Shown in pieces: positions 1 to 12,687 of a stretch of DNA of 64,000 bases. The stretch covers positions 310,001 to 374,000 of the forward strand of contig CM067530.1 of assembly GCA_034509925.1 (NCBI GenBank), written 5' to 3'. The notes under the pieces are model-generated. The model made no database searches, was not told the origin of the DNA, and saw only the letters and a program-made list of their open reading frames with translations. Each line of letters begins with the position of its first letter. Position 1 is the stretch's first letter. Source of the stretch: Hirudinaria manillensis. Lineage: Eukaryota; Annelida; Clitellata; Hirudinida; Hirudinidae. Position numbers and translations under genes: made by a program.

Positions 1-1852
1 CGAACGAAGGGGAGTCGGGCAACTGGGACTGTACAGATTGAGTGGTTCGACGAGAAGAAAGCAACAACTGAAGGAGGAATTTGAGAAAAATGTTCGCTTG
101 GTGGATCTCTCTGCGGATGGAGTGTCCGATGTGAATGTCCTCACAAGTGAGTGATATTCTAATTGGTCAACCCAAATAGAAACTTCGGGCTGATCTTAGG
201 TCTCCTTTCCTGTGCAAGTGTCGCTTCTGTATTTAGAATTTTTTACATTCTTGAAATCCATAGTGACAGTTCGAAAACCGTTTAATTTTTGAATATTTTC
301 AAAATTTAAATCAGGCACAAACACTGTCTAAGACGCTCCAGCAATCTACGAATTTATCCATTCTGAAAAAAAGTTAATTGGTTAAAAGATTGCGAAAAAG
401 TGATTGAAAATAATTGAACGAATTATGATTGATTAAAAGTGAATGACTTCAATCATCTCAAGGCAGCGCCACCACAAAATGATTCGAATATTTTTCCGGC
501 TAGCTGTCCTATTGATTTCTTGCGGCAGCTGGGTCTTGGCCAGGCAGGTCTGAGTTATAAAAATGTTGAAAACTCTTGCAACGGAGAAGACATTTCCTTA
601 CGCCTCATGTTCGATGAAACTAATTCTTTCTATCTTTGTTCGTCGTTACAATCGATATCCTTGTAGTTTACAGTTTTAAACTGTAAGCCCTTTAAATTAT
701 TAAGACATTACTCTAACTTTAAAAGTTATGAAATCGATCTCATTTCCTTGAAACATTATTTCTCGTAGGTAATACAGTGGTCATGTTTGCAATCCTTCCG
801 CCCTTCTTAATCCTTCTGTGCAACCATCTCCTCTCACGTATCACGAGATGTCAATTTGCTTCTTTTTTTTCATAAATAAAATAAACCACTTTCAACATTT
901 GCCAAGAAGAGAATGCGCCTCAATGGAGGAAGTGAATAGGGCAATATAATCCGCTCGTTAAAATAGGAAATGAGGACAAATTGATGCTGTTCAATGGAAC
1001 TCCATACAAATTGACATTTTTGCTTTTACATTCTTTCTCCAAAAAAAAAGATAATAATTCTGAATTTATTTTAAAAATATTCCGACCAAACTTGAAATGT
1101 TTCTGGAATGACATTGAATTTTAAGAATGAATACCTCATTTGCGCAATTCATGGCAGGCGATCTAAAAATATCACTTCAGGAATGATTGTCGGTCATTTG
1201 CGAAAAATGGCCACGAAATGAATATTGCAGGTGTGCTTAGAGATTACTTCAAAGAACTTCCAGAACCACTTTGTTCAAATTCTTTGTACGAAATGCTTCT
1301 GGACGCTCTGAGCGTTCAGATGCCTGGAGACTTCGAAGGAAACACACAACTCATGCTGGGGATATTAGAATGTCTACCGAGGGTCAACCAGGTCGTCTAA
1401 AACATTTTAATTGAATTTTCATTGATTAATAGCATTTACATTTCTCATTTATTCGTCTCAGGCAACGTTAAAACGTTTCAATCTTTTCCTTTAACAGGAT
1501 ACTTTGGCGTTCATGTTGGATCATCTGAAGAGAGTGGCGATGAAATGTGAAATGAACAAAATGTCGACTCAACAACTCGGAATATGCTTGGGACCTGCAC
1601 TCATCTGTCCTGCCCTCGATGAAAGCAAAGTCAACATGGACTTTGACAAACAGGCGGAACTTCTCAAGTGTCTCCTGGACATTTGGCAGGAATCCGGTGT
1701 GAGCGGAGGTAACTCGCAAAGATGACTTGAATAACTTGGAACTTGTCATTGAAATGAACTCGTGTTCAGGTCAATCTTCCGTGCAGAACACGAGGGAGAA
1801 GGTTGAAGATTTGTCTCAGGAACACTGGACCCATCAGTCGAAACTAACTTAA
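1..1852 (+). CDS. SYDE-like RhoGAP, 3' part (5' end outside window)
   Basis: Four exons are visible: 1-146, 1231-1391, 1498-1708 and 1770-1852 (stop TAA 1850-1852); phases agree across all three introns, although the 1392 donor (GTCGTC) is weak. The peptide is the core of a RhoGAP domain. GLYRLSGS carries the arginine finger, followed by DVNVLT, LRDYFKELPEPL, and NKMSTQQLGICLGPAL with the conserved Asn. RhoGAPs speed GTP hydrolysis on Rho-family GTPases at the membrane. Wording around DVNVLT and the short DHLKRVA segment is closest, from memory, to the SYDE1/SYDE2/SYD-1 group, which organises presynaptic sites. After the domain there is only a short hydrophilic tail of about 27 residues ending HWTHQSKLT. 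The N-terminal C2/PDZ-type part expected of that group lies upstream of the window. The RhoGAP call is firm; the SYDE assignment is moderate. Confidence 0.85.
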
Positions 1853-3794
1853 ATATCTTCTTATTTGTCGTAACTTTAATTTAGAATTATTCCACAAGTA
1901 TTTTTCACGTTATTTTCGAAATTTGAAAGTTTTTCGCTTGTATTTGACTTGGCAAACGAAGGAGCGCATTATCTCCCAAAGCCGTAGAAATTTCAGAGAA
2001 TCATCTGTTTCAGTCAATTTCTGTTCTGCCAACCCCGACATATCATCGTTGCACACAATCGGTCATTTCGTATTTATTACGTTGTTTATGGAAACACTTG
2101 ATCCTCACAATAACTGAACAGTTTGAAACGTCGCACCTCCAAAATAAGGCTGATTTCAAACTTAGTTTCTTCCAAATCCAGACACCGCTTGTCATGAATG
2201 CTCAAATAATCAACCAATTGGCTTTTACCCAGTCGTGGTGAATGAGTATTTTTGTAAGAACAAGTTTGATCTAGACAATTTTCTTAGTTAATTTCTTAGA
2301 ATGAATGTATACGGTATGTAGCAGAGTTAGCGTTTTGTTTGTTCTGTCTAGAAAATTTTCTATTTTAGTTCCAATTCGTGTCAAGTGTAGCTTTCATTCA
2401 TAAAACAAGATCCTCATAAGTTAATTTTACTTTCACATAATCCTATCATCTGCGCATTCTTTCGAATTGGTGAAGTCTAAAAAAGGCTAAGTTTTAGTCA
2501 TTAAGATAACGTGAAAGTGTTTCCCAAGGGAATAAATGTCGTGTTGAAGTTGTAACTTCATTAAAAACGAATTCAAAGTGAGAAATCGACAAAGTAATGC
2601 TTAACGAGATGCTTGGAATATAAAACATCGAATGTCTATTTGCTTAATATCAAGTTAACTGTAAATTGTCGTAAGATATTTCCAGACATAAGTTTTGCTA
2701 ACGAGTTCATGACCTTTTTAGAGCACGTCGAACCTAACATCAGCACCCATCGCTTGATAGACCAACGGAGATCCAAAACAAACTTAAACAAAACCTTCAA
2801 AAGAAGAGAAGAATTTAAAGGATAAACAGAATCAACAAAATCAGGTCACCTGTGGTTCCTACCATAAGATAGAAGCGATAGAAGCACAGATTTTGCTCGT
2901 CGTCCACTTACCGGATAAACTGATACACAGATATTTCCTCAAACTTCATGTTTCTGTTTCCATTTAATAATATTTCCATGGATTTGTGAAATTTGAACAA
3001 AAAAGACGGCATCGTTCCTTTTCAACGATTAAGTGAAGCGTCTCTTCCATTAGAGGAAATATTGTTTTATTACATCAATCTTAAATTCTGGTACTATAAT
3101 GAGGTTTCATATATAGAGTGCTAAATAACTTTTGATTTTATATAATTTGGTTAGTGAGCCTTAATTACAGATGATAGTTCTTATCTAGTTACAGATTGAT
3201 AGATGGCTTCCATCTTGCGACAAAGAAGAAAAATAAAACATAAATAAGAAATAAATAAAAAGCACTAATTTAAGCTAAATAAGTCGTTATCGGAAATTTA
3301 AAAAAAAAAGTTAAATTAGTTCTTTTAAGTGATTCCGAAGATTATGAAACGAATTATATATCAGGAACTTTCATCGTCAGAAGAATTCTTCGTGAAGCTT
3401 TGAAGCGGGAATATGCTTCAATTGAATTTCAATTAAACATTTTAGGTTGTAATGTAAGCCGATCTTATCGTACTTACCTTTAAGTCTGCTAAACATTTAG
3501 TCACAATGTAAGATGCTTTTTTTTTAAATCTCTGAAACCTATTGCATGAAAAAAAACTCTGTAAATCAAAGTAGATTTTATAATTTCACCATTCTGATGA
3601 CAAATGACAGAAGTTGTGATTGGCAAGGAAATGGCAAAATTCTGAAATGTAAGTCCGTCGTTCAGGTACACCAGATTCAAGTTAGGTATACAAAGAATGC
3701 AGTTGGGGGTTTAAAATATTTGCGATAATGCGTCTTAATGTCAGTTGACACTTCGATGAAACAAGTTTTGCAAACAATGTTTCCCTTTAAATAT
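1853..3794. other. convergent intergenic region with 3' UTRs
   Basis: This AT-rich stretch separates the ends of two convergent genes. An AATAAA at 2532-2537 is a plausible poly(A) signal for the RhoGAP gene. Short open frames here show no family resemblance, and no further laminin-G or EGF exon of the leftward gene was found. Confidence 0.5.
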
Positions 3795-6700
3795 TCACAA
3801 GCAACTAAAACTTCCACTTTCTTCTGCCAAGCAGGCTTCATCATCTGCGCACGCTCCGTCTGAACAGGCGTCTTCACATTTTCCAACATTCCTTCCTTCC
3901 ATAGCTTCTTCGATGAGGTTAAGACTTCTGTTTCCAATGATTACCTGTGAACCAATGTGACGTACGGAGATTCGTAGTTTTAATTCACTTTTAAACAAAT
4001 AAAAACCGCTGCTGAACTTTTGAAAAATCATATAAAATCATTTAAAAATATAAATAACGCTATAAACTGACACGTTGTATGCACCCAGTAAAACTCTCAT
4101 CCTCGTAAATATCGACGTGCATTTGGTCGGGACTCGGGTGACCACCAACGTACAAAGAACTTCCCGAGGACATGGTCAACTGAACGTAGGAACCTGACGA
4201 CGAAATTGAAGAAGGATTGTTCGAGTCTACGATCAATTCGATCTGCTTTCCATCTTTGCGAATTCCAATTGTGTGCCATCGACCGATTCTCACTTGACTG
4301 CCACTTCTTGAAATGAAATCATATTTCAAAAGAAAATCGACTCTGCTGTGAAACGATGAAATCGGTTGACTTTAATTATTATTAAATTGTTCAACAAATC
4401 AAATTCAATTAAAACAATTCGAAACAATATAAAAGAAGACGGAGGCGAATCACCTGAGAAAGACAGTCCCGCCTCCGAGGTTGAATGAAACTTCGACGTA
4501 ACCTTCACTGAGTGTCAACATCAGGAAGTCACCACGTGCCGAGTGCCTGCCAAAGTAGCACAGGAGGCCTCTTTCCGACGATGGTTTGACCTTCAATTCC
4601 ATCGTCAAGGAGTCCTCATCGACGGGTGGAATGTTGAACTTCATGTAGGAATTTCCTTGGAAACTTGGAATCACATCCGATGCAACAACTGAAGAGTTGT
4701 TAATGTTGTTAGAATTTTGTTGTTAGAATGTTGTCTGAACCACGTATGAATTAATTTGGTGTCATGTTTACAAAAGTTTCAAAAATCTTCTGATTCTACT
4801 TCATTCGACTTCACTTCTTTCTATTTAAGCTTCCTATTGATGAAGTGAGTGGAGCTTTTCATTTCAGTAATCAGGGTTTTTTTTAATTTATGGCAGTGAG
4901 GGATTTAATGTTATTTAATTTACATAATCATTTATCGAAACGAAATATTGTAGATTTAATGCATTATTGTTGGTCTTCAATTCTACCCTGAACCTCACAA
5001 CACAAATAAAATGGTGATAAAGTTGCAAAGCATTTGGAATTGTCAAAATCAGATTATCTATTTAAATAAAGATTGTATTAAAATGTGTTCTCGATAATGT
5101 TTTTCGTAAATTATTTCCTTAGAATTTATGTAAAATGATGTAAATATTGGTAATAATAAGAATGATGACGAACTGAATATGATGATTATATAATATGATC
5201 ATTACTGACATCGTCAGACAGATGACAGACTCAATGTGGCAAAATGGGTAAAACAATTTATAAATAATTCCAGAATTTAATTAAAACTCTCCCAATATTC
5301 AGAACTATTGATAGTAGGAGTGAGTCATGTATTTTGACACAATTTTAGATTGGATACAAGTATTTATAAAGTTTATCGAGTTTCCCTGTGGTGGCGCCAC
5401 TTAGCAGTTTGGAAGGCAAATCCAGTGAGATAGTTAATTGATGTTTTCCATTTCTTTATCGGATATTTGAAGTCATTTTAATTTAAACGAATAATCTAAT
5501 AATTTAAGACAAACAAATCCTATATATTTTTTATATTATTGTGGAAAAAATTAAACATTGATCACCAGTTTGACAGGCATGTCCTATGAAGCCCATTGGA
5601 CACCAACAGGTTACGTCATCAACGACGTCATCATAAACACAGGAACCTCCGTTGAAGCAGGACTTTTCCTGGCATTCTGCTTCCTTTCTACGTGAACAGG
5701 ACTCTTTATTGGAATGGAATTATGTAATAGTTTAAATTAGAAAATTATATTTAATTAATATTAATTATAATGGCAATTAAATTTATTTATTTATTTATTT
5801 ATTTAAAATGTTAAGATGTTCATTCGTTTGATTAAAAAAAAAACTTCAAGCGACGCAAGTAAAAACGAAAACAAAGAAATCACTTTCAGAACGTTGAACA
5901 ATCAATAAACTCCAACAATGGTCTTCAAAAAGTTTGGATTCACAGAGAATTATTTTCTACTGTTTTGAACATATCAATATGTGTATGATATAAAACGATA
6001 AAATGACGGTAGTGATGATGATGATCCATCCTGCTACAAACAAATGTCGTGATGCCATGTTTATGCCAATGTTTTTCAAATTTTGATGTGATAAGCAGAA
6101 CAAACGTAGCTTCTTAGAGCCTGTACTAATTAAAAACCTATGTAGAAATGTTGACATTAAGATGGTTTATGAAATGCCAAGACGAGTATACAGAAGAGAT
6201 GTAGAAGCACTTTATGGATTAAGGATTTAGAACTGCGTTTAGTACAAGTACTGTTATGGCAAAATATATCCATAAATCAAATATTAAACGATTAAGCCCG
6301 TATCAGTTTAGTTTATAAATAACTTATTAAGCAAAAAGACTTTTTATAATCTGTAATAAATAATGTAACTGTAAATAATCTCATGAATCAACGTACCTAC
6401 GTTCCATCCTTCAGTGGCATCTCCCCTATACCCTCTGGTCTTCCTCATGTCGACCCTCCTTCCATCGACGAACAAACTTCGAATGCAACCCACAAATCCA
6501 TGCTTTGTACCCAAAACACTCCCCAGCGAGGAGAGATTCGGATGACCACCAAGGTAGAATTCTCTGCCCAAGCTGACTTTCGAATAAGCTCCCTGCAAGC
6601 GAAGCATTGTTCACGTGACAATGCGTCGTCATGACAACGGCCGCCGTGACATGGTTTGTTTGACCTTGCTTCGAACTTTGACCTCTTCGCCATCGTTGAG

Positions 6701-8191
6701 TCTCACCGATCCGACTTTGTTGAGCCTCTTGATCTGCACCACGTTCCAGTTGTTCTTTTCCACACGTGCACCTGCCTCAACTTCGCTGACTCCTCCTCCA
6801 CAATCGAATCTTCGTTTTAAACGATGGATACAAATTGAATATTCATTAGTTTTTTTTTTTAAGTTATTCACCTAGTTTGAATATATTCCCTATTAAATGC
6901 TACGGTACGGTTTCCTTCAATTCGACGTTTATTCGACAAAATTCGACTTAAATACAACGCTTAACTCTTAATTAATGTTTTTAAATGATCCAAATTACAG
7001 TTTATTAAAGAGAAACATGCTCGAATTATTCATACACCAATGTCTTTAATTTTAATTTATTTGTTCGTGTCGGCATGTTGAAATTGAATAAATGAAATTC
7101 ACTAGAATTGAGCTAAAAAAAAAGAAATAATAATATCGCATTCTTTAATATTTGCAGAGAAGTGTTGAAAATGAATTGAGAATGATGACAAACTTAAAGT
7201 AAGCCGAATGTTTCACGACATGACGTTATTTGATTATAAAAATCTTCCTGGGCGATATTTTGGGAGTCTTCGATTTCCATTCATCAGTTTCCTCCCTCGA
7301 GGTTTTGAAGGAAGGAAGAATTGGATAACCTCAGCGAATAAATCCCTCTAATGCCACTCCTGCTCCTTATAATTTGATTTGTCACAAACAATCAGCGTCC
7401 ATTTAAAGGTTTGTTTTTCTTTACAATTGAAATTAACAAGCATCTTTACGCAAAGCGGAGCAAGAAATAGGACTTGAGTTTCATGTTTTCGAGGAATCTC
7501 TGCATCGTTGTCATCGTGAGCACCGGAAGTGAATTAAAAGCAACTTTTGTTCTTCTTTTTCTTGAGTGCACCATTAAAATGCCGTGAAAGGAATCCACAA
7601 CTCACCTGAAGACGAGAGAACCATGTACGAGGGAAAGCGAGAAAAAATCCTTGATGGTCTCTTTGTGCAAAGAACCCGCTGCTCCAACCAGGATCAGTCC
7701 GTTCAGAGTCCCCGGTCTCAATTCGAGTGTCATTTCCAGATGGTGAAAAGCCGTGTTTGGCAGACTTTGGAGTTTTATGTATCCGTCTCCGTGGAAACTT
7801 GGAAATTTTGTCGAAATGCCTTCAAAGGTTTCAACCTGATATTCACTGCCCAACGCTTACCTCGTCCGCAAAACAAAGACAAGGATAACATCAAAGAACC
7901 ACAATAAACAGCCAAGGAATGTTCGAGTAACGAAAGATAACCTTCCTCGCATCGAGGTCCCATCCAGTTGAGAGGACAGGAGCACTTCATCCACGTTCTT
8001 CTCACCTCCATCTCTCCATCTTCATTCATTCGAACTTCCTCAACTTTCTGACATCTTCCATTGTTCAAACATCCGGTCACGTGGCAATCGTGATGCGTCG
8101 TGACGTCATCGTTGAGGTATTTCATTTGTAGGACACGACAATGAACAAGGAGTGTGTTAATAAGAACTTTCATTATCCAATTTGGCGCCAT
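3795..8191 (-). CDS. secreted EGF / laminin-G domain protein (pikachurin/agrin/perlecan-like)
   Basis: Eight exons, read right to left: 8191-7942, 7855-7606, 6809-6665, 6592-6397, 5676-5566, 4688-4454, 4345-4072, 3944-3795; 1611 nt, 536 aa. The N-terminus has a hydrophobic stretch (MKVLINTLLVHC) that may be a signal peptide. Next is a six-Cys EGF module (from HDCHVTGCLNNG to GPRCEE), a laminin-G domain (DGYIKLQS, LVFRFDCGGG, FYLGGHPN, GFVGCIRSLFVDG), a second EGF (ECQEKSCFNGGSC, CWCPMGFIGHAC), a second laminin-G (MELKVKPS, SLYVGGHPS, GCIQRVIIGNRSLNL, EGRNVGKC), and a Cys-rich tail. Single EGFs between LamG domains recall pikachurin and the agrin/perlecan C-terminus, which bind dystroglycan in extracellular matrix. 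The tail stops inside a third EGF after four of six cysteines. No FN3, SEA or Ig exons are seen upstream, so the protein is compact or the model is incomplete. Weak points: the 7941/7855 intron and the 4071 donor (GTCAGT). Confidence 0.8.
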
Positions 8192-9199
8192 TATCCAAAT
8201 GTTTTTAAATTTATACTTGGAAATGCTTATCTTAAATAGAATATAATTAACTGCAAATTATGAATTTAAAAAGTTTAAATTTAAGTTTACATAAAATTAT
8301 AAAAAAAAAAAATTGGAGAAAATCTTGCCTTAATGGTTTTATATAGCCGGGCACCGAGTCGTATCCAATAGTCTGCTTGTCTCACAAGGATGTGTAACCA
8401 ATGGCAGAGCACAAAACTAATTCATTAATAAATGTGAGACTTGAATTATTCCGAATTATATTTTAGCAGATTTTTTAAATGCGGATTTTGAACGATTTTC
8501 TTCATGGTTGAATGAGCTCAGCCATTGGAACATCTGGTCCATTGAAAAGATGGCTAACTTCATTATATCGCATCCACGTTTCTTATTGTATTTACCTGAA
8601 ATTATTATTATTGTTTTTATTATTATTATTAGTTGTTAATATTATTTTGATCTTCATTGTTGAAACAGAATTTCTTCGGAGAAGATGCCCATCAGATAAG
8701 GATAAACATTCCAGGGAAATTATGCTGTACATTTGCATATGTTTTAATATTCATAAGAAATCTTCCACTGGTGTCATATGCTCCACACCTCAAATCCGCA
8801 TTGACATCCGTAAATACCTCATCCCCTTTCCTTCATCTCCTTATCTCTCCACTCAATCGCCACATCCCCTCCGTTTTTCACCCAATTTTCCAGCTTTTTT
8901 TTTTTTATATCGAAATTGAAGTTTGTTTTAAAACCTCGAGCAGCAACTGAAGGAAAACATAAAATAATGTGTACAAAAGTGAAATCGAATCAACGGGTTT
9001 TAGAAATATTTTAAATAACAAAATGCAATTCCAGACCTTCTGCTTTTCAAAATCGTAGCTTATTTAGTGGTAGAATCCATCGCCTCTTGCATTAAAATAA
9101 CAAGTGATGATAAGACAATAGAATTTTCATTAACCACAATCGTCGAGAAGATTTTCGTCAGAAGTGGTTCGTGACTATGCCTGACTATCTTCAAGAAAC
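8192..9199. other. intergenic, no gene recognised
   Basis: AT-rich DNA between the start of the EGF/LamG gene and the repeat array. Open frames around 8512-8950 are pyrimidine-rich, lack recognisable motifs and lack splice-consistent partners. I see no RNA gene here. Confidence 0.45.
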
Positions 9200-12024
9200 T
9201 ACCATATTTTCACCATTTTTCACCATTTTCCACCAATTTTCACCATCACAATGTTTTCATCAGTAACTTTTCTGTTTGCATTACTACGAAGGATGGTCCT
9301 TGATTTTTGGTTAGGGTTAAAGTTAGGCTTAGTTTCAGGGTTAGGGTTAGTGTTAGGGTTAGATTCAGTGTTAAGGTTAGGGTTAAAGTTAGGGCTAGGG
9401 TTAGTGTCAGGGTTATTGTTAGTGTTAGGGTTACGGTCAGTGTTAGGATTAGGGTTAGGATTAGGGTTAGGGTTAGGGGTTTTAACCATCACTATATTTT
9501 CACCATTTTGCACCAGTAACTTTTCTGTTTGCATTACTACGAAGGATGGTCCTTCATTTTGGGTTAGGGTTAGGGTTAGGTTCAGTGTTAGGGTTAGTTT
9601 CAGGGTTAAGGCTAGTGTTAGGTTCAGTGTTAGGTTAAGGGTTAGTGTCAGGGTTATTGTTAGTGTTAGGGTTAGGGTTAGGGTTAGGATTACGGTTAGG
9701 GTTACGGGTTTTAACCATCACTATATTTTCACCATTTTGCACCAGTAACTTTTCTGATTGCATTACTACGAAAGATGGTCCTTGATTTTGGGTTAGGGTT
9801 ATGGTTAAGGTTAGGATTAGGTTTTTTCTACGAAGGATGGTCTTTCATTTTGGGTTAGGGTTAAAGTTAGGGTTAGTTTCAGGGTTAGTGTTAGTGTCAG
9901 GGTTATTGTTAGTGTTAGGGTTAGGGTTAGGGGTTTTAACCATCACTATATTTTCACCATTTTTCACCATCACCATATTTTCACCATTTTTTCACCATCA
10001 CCATATTTTCACAATTTTTCACCATCACCATATTTTTACCATTTTTCACCATTAACTTTTCTGTTTGCATTACTACGAAGGATGGTCCTTCATTTTGGGT
10101 TAGGGTTAGTGTCAGGGTTAGGGTTAGTGTTAGGGTTAGGGCTAGGGTTAGTCAGGGTTATTGTTAGTGTTAGGGTTAGGATTAGGATTAGGGTTAGGAT
10201 TAGGGTTAGGTTTAGTGGTTTTAACCATCACTATATTTTCACCATTTTTCACCATCACCATTTTTTTCACCATTTTTCAACCATCACCATATTTTCACCA
10301 TTTTTCGCCATCACCATTTTTTCACCATTTTTCACCATCACCATGTTTTCACCATTTTCCACCATCACCATTTTTTCACCATTTTTCACCATCACCATTT
10401 TCACCATTTTTCACCATCACCATATTTTCACCGTTTTTCACCAGTAACTTTTCTGGTTGCATTACTACGAAGGATGGTCCTTCATTTTAGGTTAGGGTTA
10501 AATTTAGGGTTAGTGTCAGGGTCAGGGTTAGTGTTAGGGTTAGGTTCAGTGTTAGGGTTAGGGTTAAAGTTAGGGCTAGGGTTAGTGTCAGGGTTATTGT
10601 TAGTGTTAGGGTTAGGATTAGGATTAGGGTTAGGGTTAGGGTTAGGATTAGGGTTAGGTTTAGTGGTTTTAACCATCACTATATTTTCACCATTTTTCAT
10701 CATCACCATGTTTTCACCATTTTTCACCATCACCATATTTTCACCATTTTTTCACCATCACCATATTTTCACAATTTTTCACCATCACCATATTTTTACC
10801 ATTTTTCACCATTAACTTTTCTGTTTGCATTACTACGAAGGATTGTCCTTCATTTTGGGTTAGGGTTAAATTTAGGGTTAGGGTTAAAGTTAGGGCTAGG
10901 GTTAGTGTCAGGGTTATTGTTAGTGTTAGGGTTAGGGTTAGGATTAGGGTTAGGGTTAGGGTTAGGATTAGGGTTAGGTTTAGGGGTTTTAACCATCACT
11001 ATATTTTCACCATTTTTCACCATCACCATTTTTTCACCATCACCATTTTTTCACCATTTTTCACCATCACCATTTTTTCACCATTTTTCACCATCACCAT
11101 TTTTTCACCATTTTCCACCATTTTTCACCATCACCATTTTTTCACCATTTTCCACCATTTTTCACCATCACCATTTTTTCACCATTTTTCACCATCACCA
11201 TTTTTTCACCATTTTTCACCATCACCATTTTCACCATTTTTCACCATCACCATTTTTTCACCATTTTCCACCATTTTCACCATCACCATGTTTTCACCAT
11301 TTTCCACCATCACCATGTTTTCACCATTTTTCACCATCACCATTTTTTCACCATTTCTCACCATCACCATATTTTCACCGTTTTTCACCAGTAACTTTTC
11401 TGGTTGCATTACTACGAAGGATGGTCCTTCATTTTAGGTTAGGGTTAAATTTAGGGTTAGTGTCAGGGTCAGGGTTAGTGTTAGGGTTAGGTTCAGTGTT
11501 AGGGTTAGGGTTAAAGTTAGGGCTAGGGTTAGTGTCAGGGTTATTGTTAGGGTCAGTGTTAAGGTTAGGATTAGGATTAGGGTTAGATTTAGGGGTTTTA
11601 ACCATCACCATGTTTTGACCATTTTTCACCATCACCATGTTTTGACCATTTTTCACCATCACCATATTTTCACCATTTTTCACCATCATCATATTTTCAC
11701 CATTTTTCACCATCACCATATTTTCACCATTTTTCACCATCACCATATTTTCACCAGTAACATTTCTGTTTGCATTACTACGAAGGATGGTCCTTCATTT
11801 TGGGTTAGGGTTAAATTTAGGGTTAGTGTCAGGGTTATGGTTAGTGTTAGGGTTAGGTTCAGTGTTAGGGTTAGGGTTAAAGTTAGTGCTAGGGTTAGTG
11901 TCAGGGTTATTGTTAGGGTTTGGGTCAGTGTTAGGGTTAGGATTAGGGTTAGGGTTAGGATTAGGGTTAGGTTTAGGGGTTTTAACCATTACTATATTTT
12001 CACCATTTTTCACCATCACCATGA
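9200..12024 (+). repeat. higher-order array of telomere-like hexamers and CACCAT minisatellite
   Basis: About eight head-to-tail composite units. Each has (a) an anchor of about 50 bp containing TAACTTTTCTG, GCATTACTACG and the hairpin GAAGGATGGTCCTTC; (b) roughly 80-180 bp of TTAGGG variants (TTAGTG, TCAGGG, TTAAGG, TTATTG, GTTAAA, TTAGGA); (c) TTTTAACCATCACTATATTTTCACC and a variable number of CACCAT/TTTTTCACC units. Anchors begin near 9259, 9512, 9743, 10047, 10441, 10810, 11388 and 11754, with a partial one near 9829. The G-rich strand is always the plus strand. Variant hexamers recur in the same order in different units, for example a GTTAAAGTTAGGGCTAGGG string near 10564, 10883, 11514 and 11877 (slightly changed in the last). 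Whole units were therefore amplified, rather than plain TTAGGG being added repeatedly. Long open frames (Gly-Leu, Asn-Pro or His-rich) are by-products of the 6-bp period. The array lies in the divergent interval between two ordinary genes. Confidence 0.95.
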
Positions 12025-12687
12025 TAAGGTATTATAACATTGGCGGAGCGATTTCATTTGATAATGCTTATGGCGGACGTAGAACACTTTGGCTGGTGCA
12101 ACAAATTTGGACCAAGAAAAAAACTACGGGGAAAATGTAAGTACATGTTAAATTTAAGGGGACCCTGTCTTAGCGGCCGGACGAGGGGTTTTGCGGATGG
12201 CTGGGAGACGCCAAAGGGGCTCAGAGTATCAACGATGATTTGTTGAATTATATATTGAACCTATTATTGAAATCTGGAATACACACTTATTTTAAGTAAC
12301 ACAATACATGCGATGCCATTTTGGCCAATGTCTATGGTATAGATGTTGACTGGATAGTCGTACGTATAGTCTACTGTTCAAAAGATTTTATTGAACATTT
12401 CCACACAAACTCTTCCTAAGATTGAAGATTTGGATATCGTCCGTCAAAAATGCTTAGAATTTGGAATCTTTTGACTCTTCCGGCCCCTCCCCCTAGATCC
12501 GCCGTTTAGAATAGCCCATTTTCATAATGTAATGGTTTTTTATTATTTTTAAAATATAATATAAAATGTGTTCCAAAATAGGGTTGTTTTTCCATATTGC
12601 TTTAATTTTTCAATTTCGATACCTTCGCCATTTCCGGTAAAAATGTAATTTTGTAAACAAACAGATGTAGGTTTTCACTAGCTGGCA
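12025..12687. other. intergenic, possible decayed repeat
   Basis: No supported gene. GC-richer patches (CTTAGCGGCCGGACGAGGGG near 12166 and CCGGCCCCTCCCCCTAGATC near 12480) stand out from AT-rich surroundings and may be remains of a mobile element, but no terminal repeats or coding trace were found. Confidence 0.35.

Noticed and set aside
9220..12140. Long open frames across the repeat array, e.g. 10905-11618 (Gly-Leu then Phe/His/Ser-rich) and minus-strand Asn-Pro repeats
   Set aside because: The 6-bp and CACCAT repeats lack stops in several frames on both strands at once; composition follows the repeat, not a protein, and no start or splice context is conserved.
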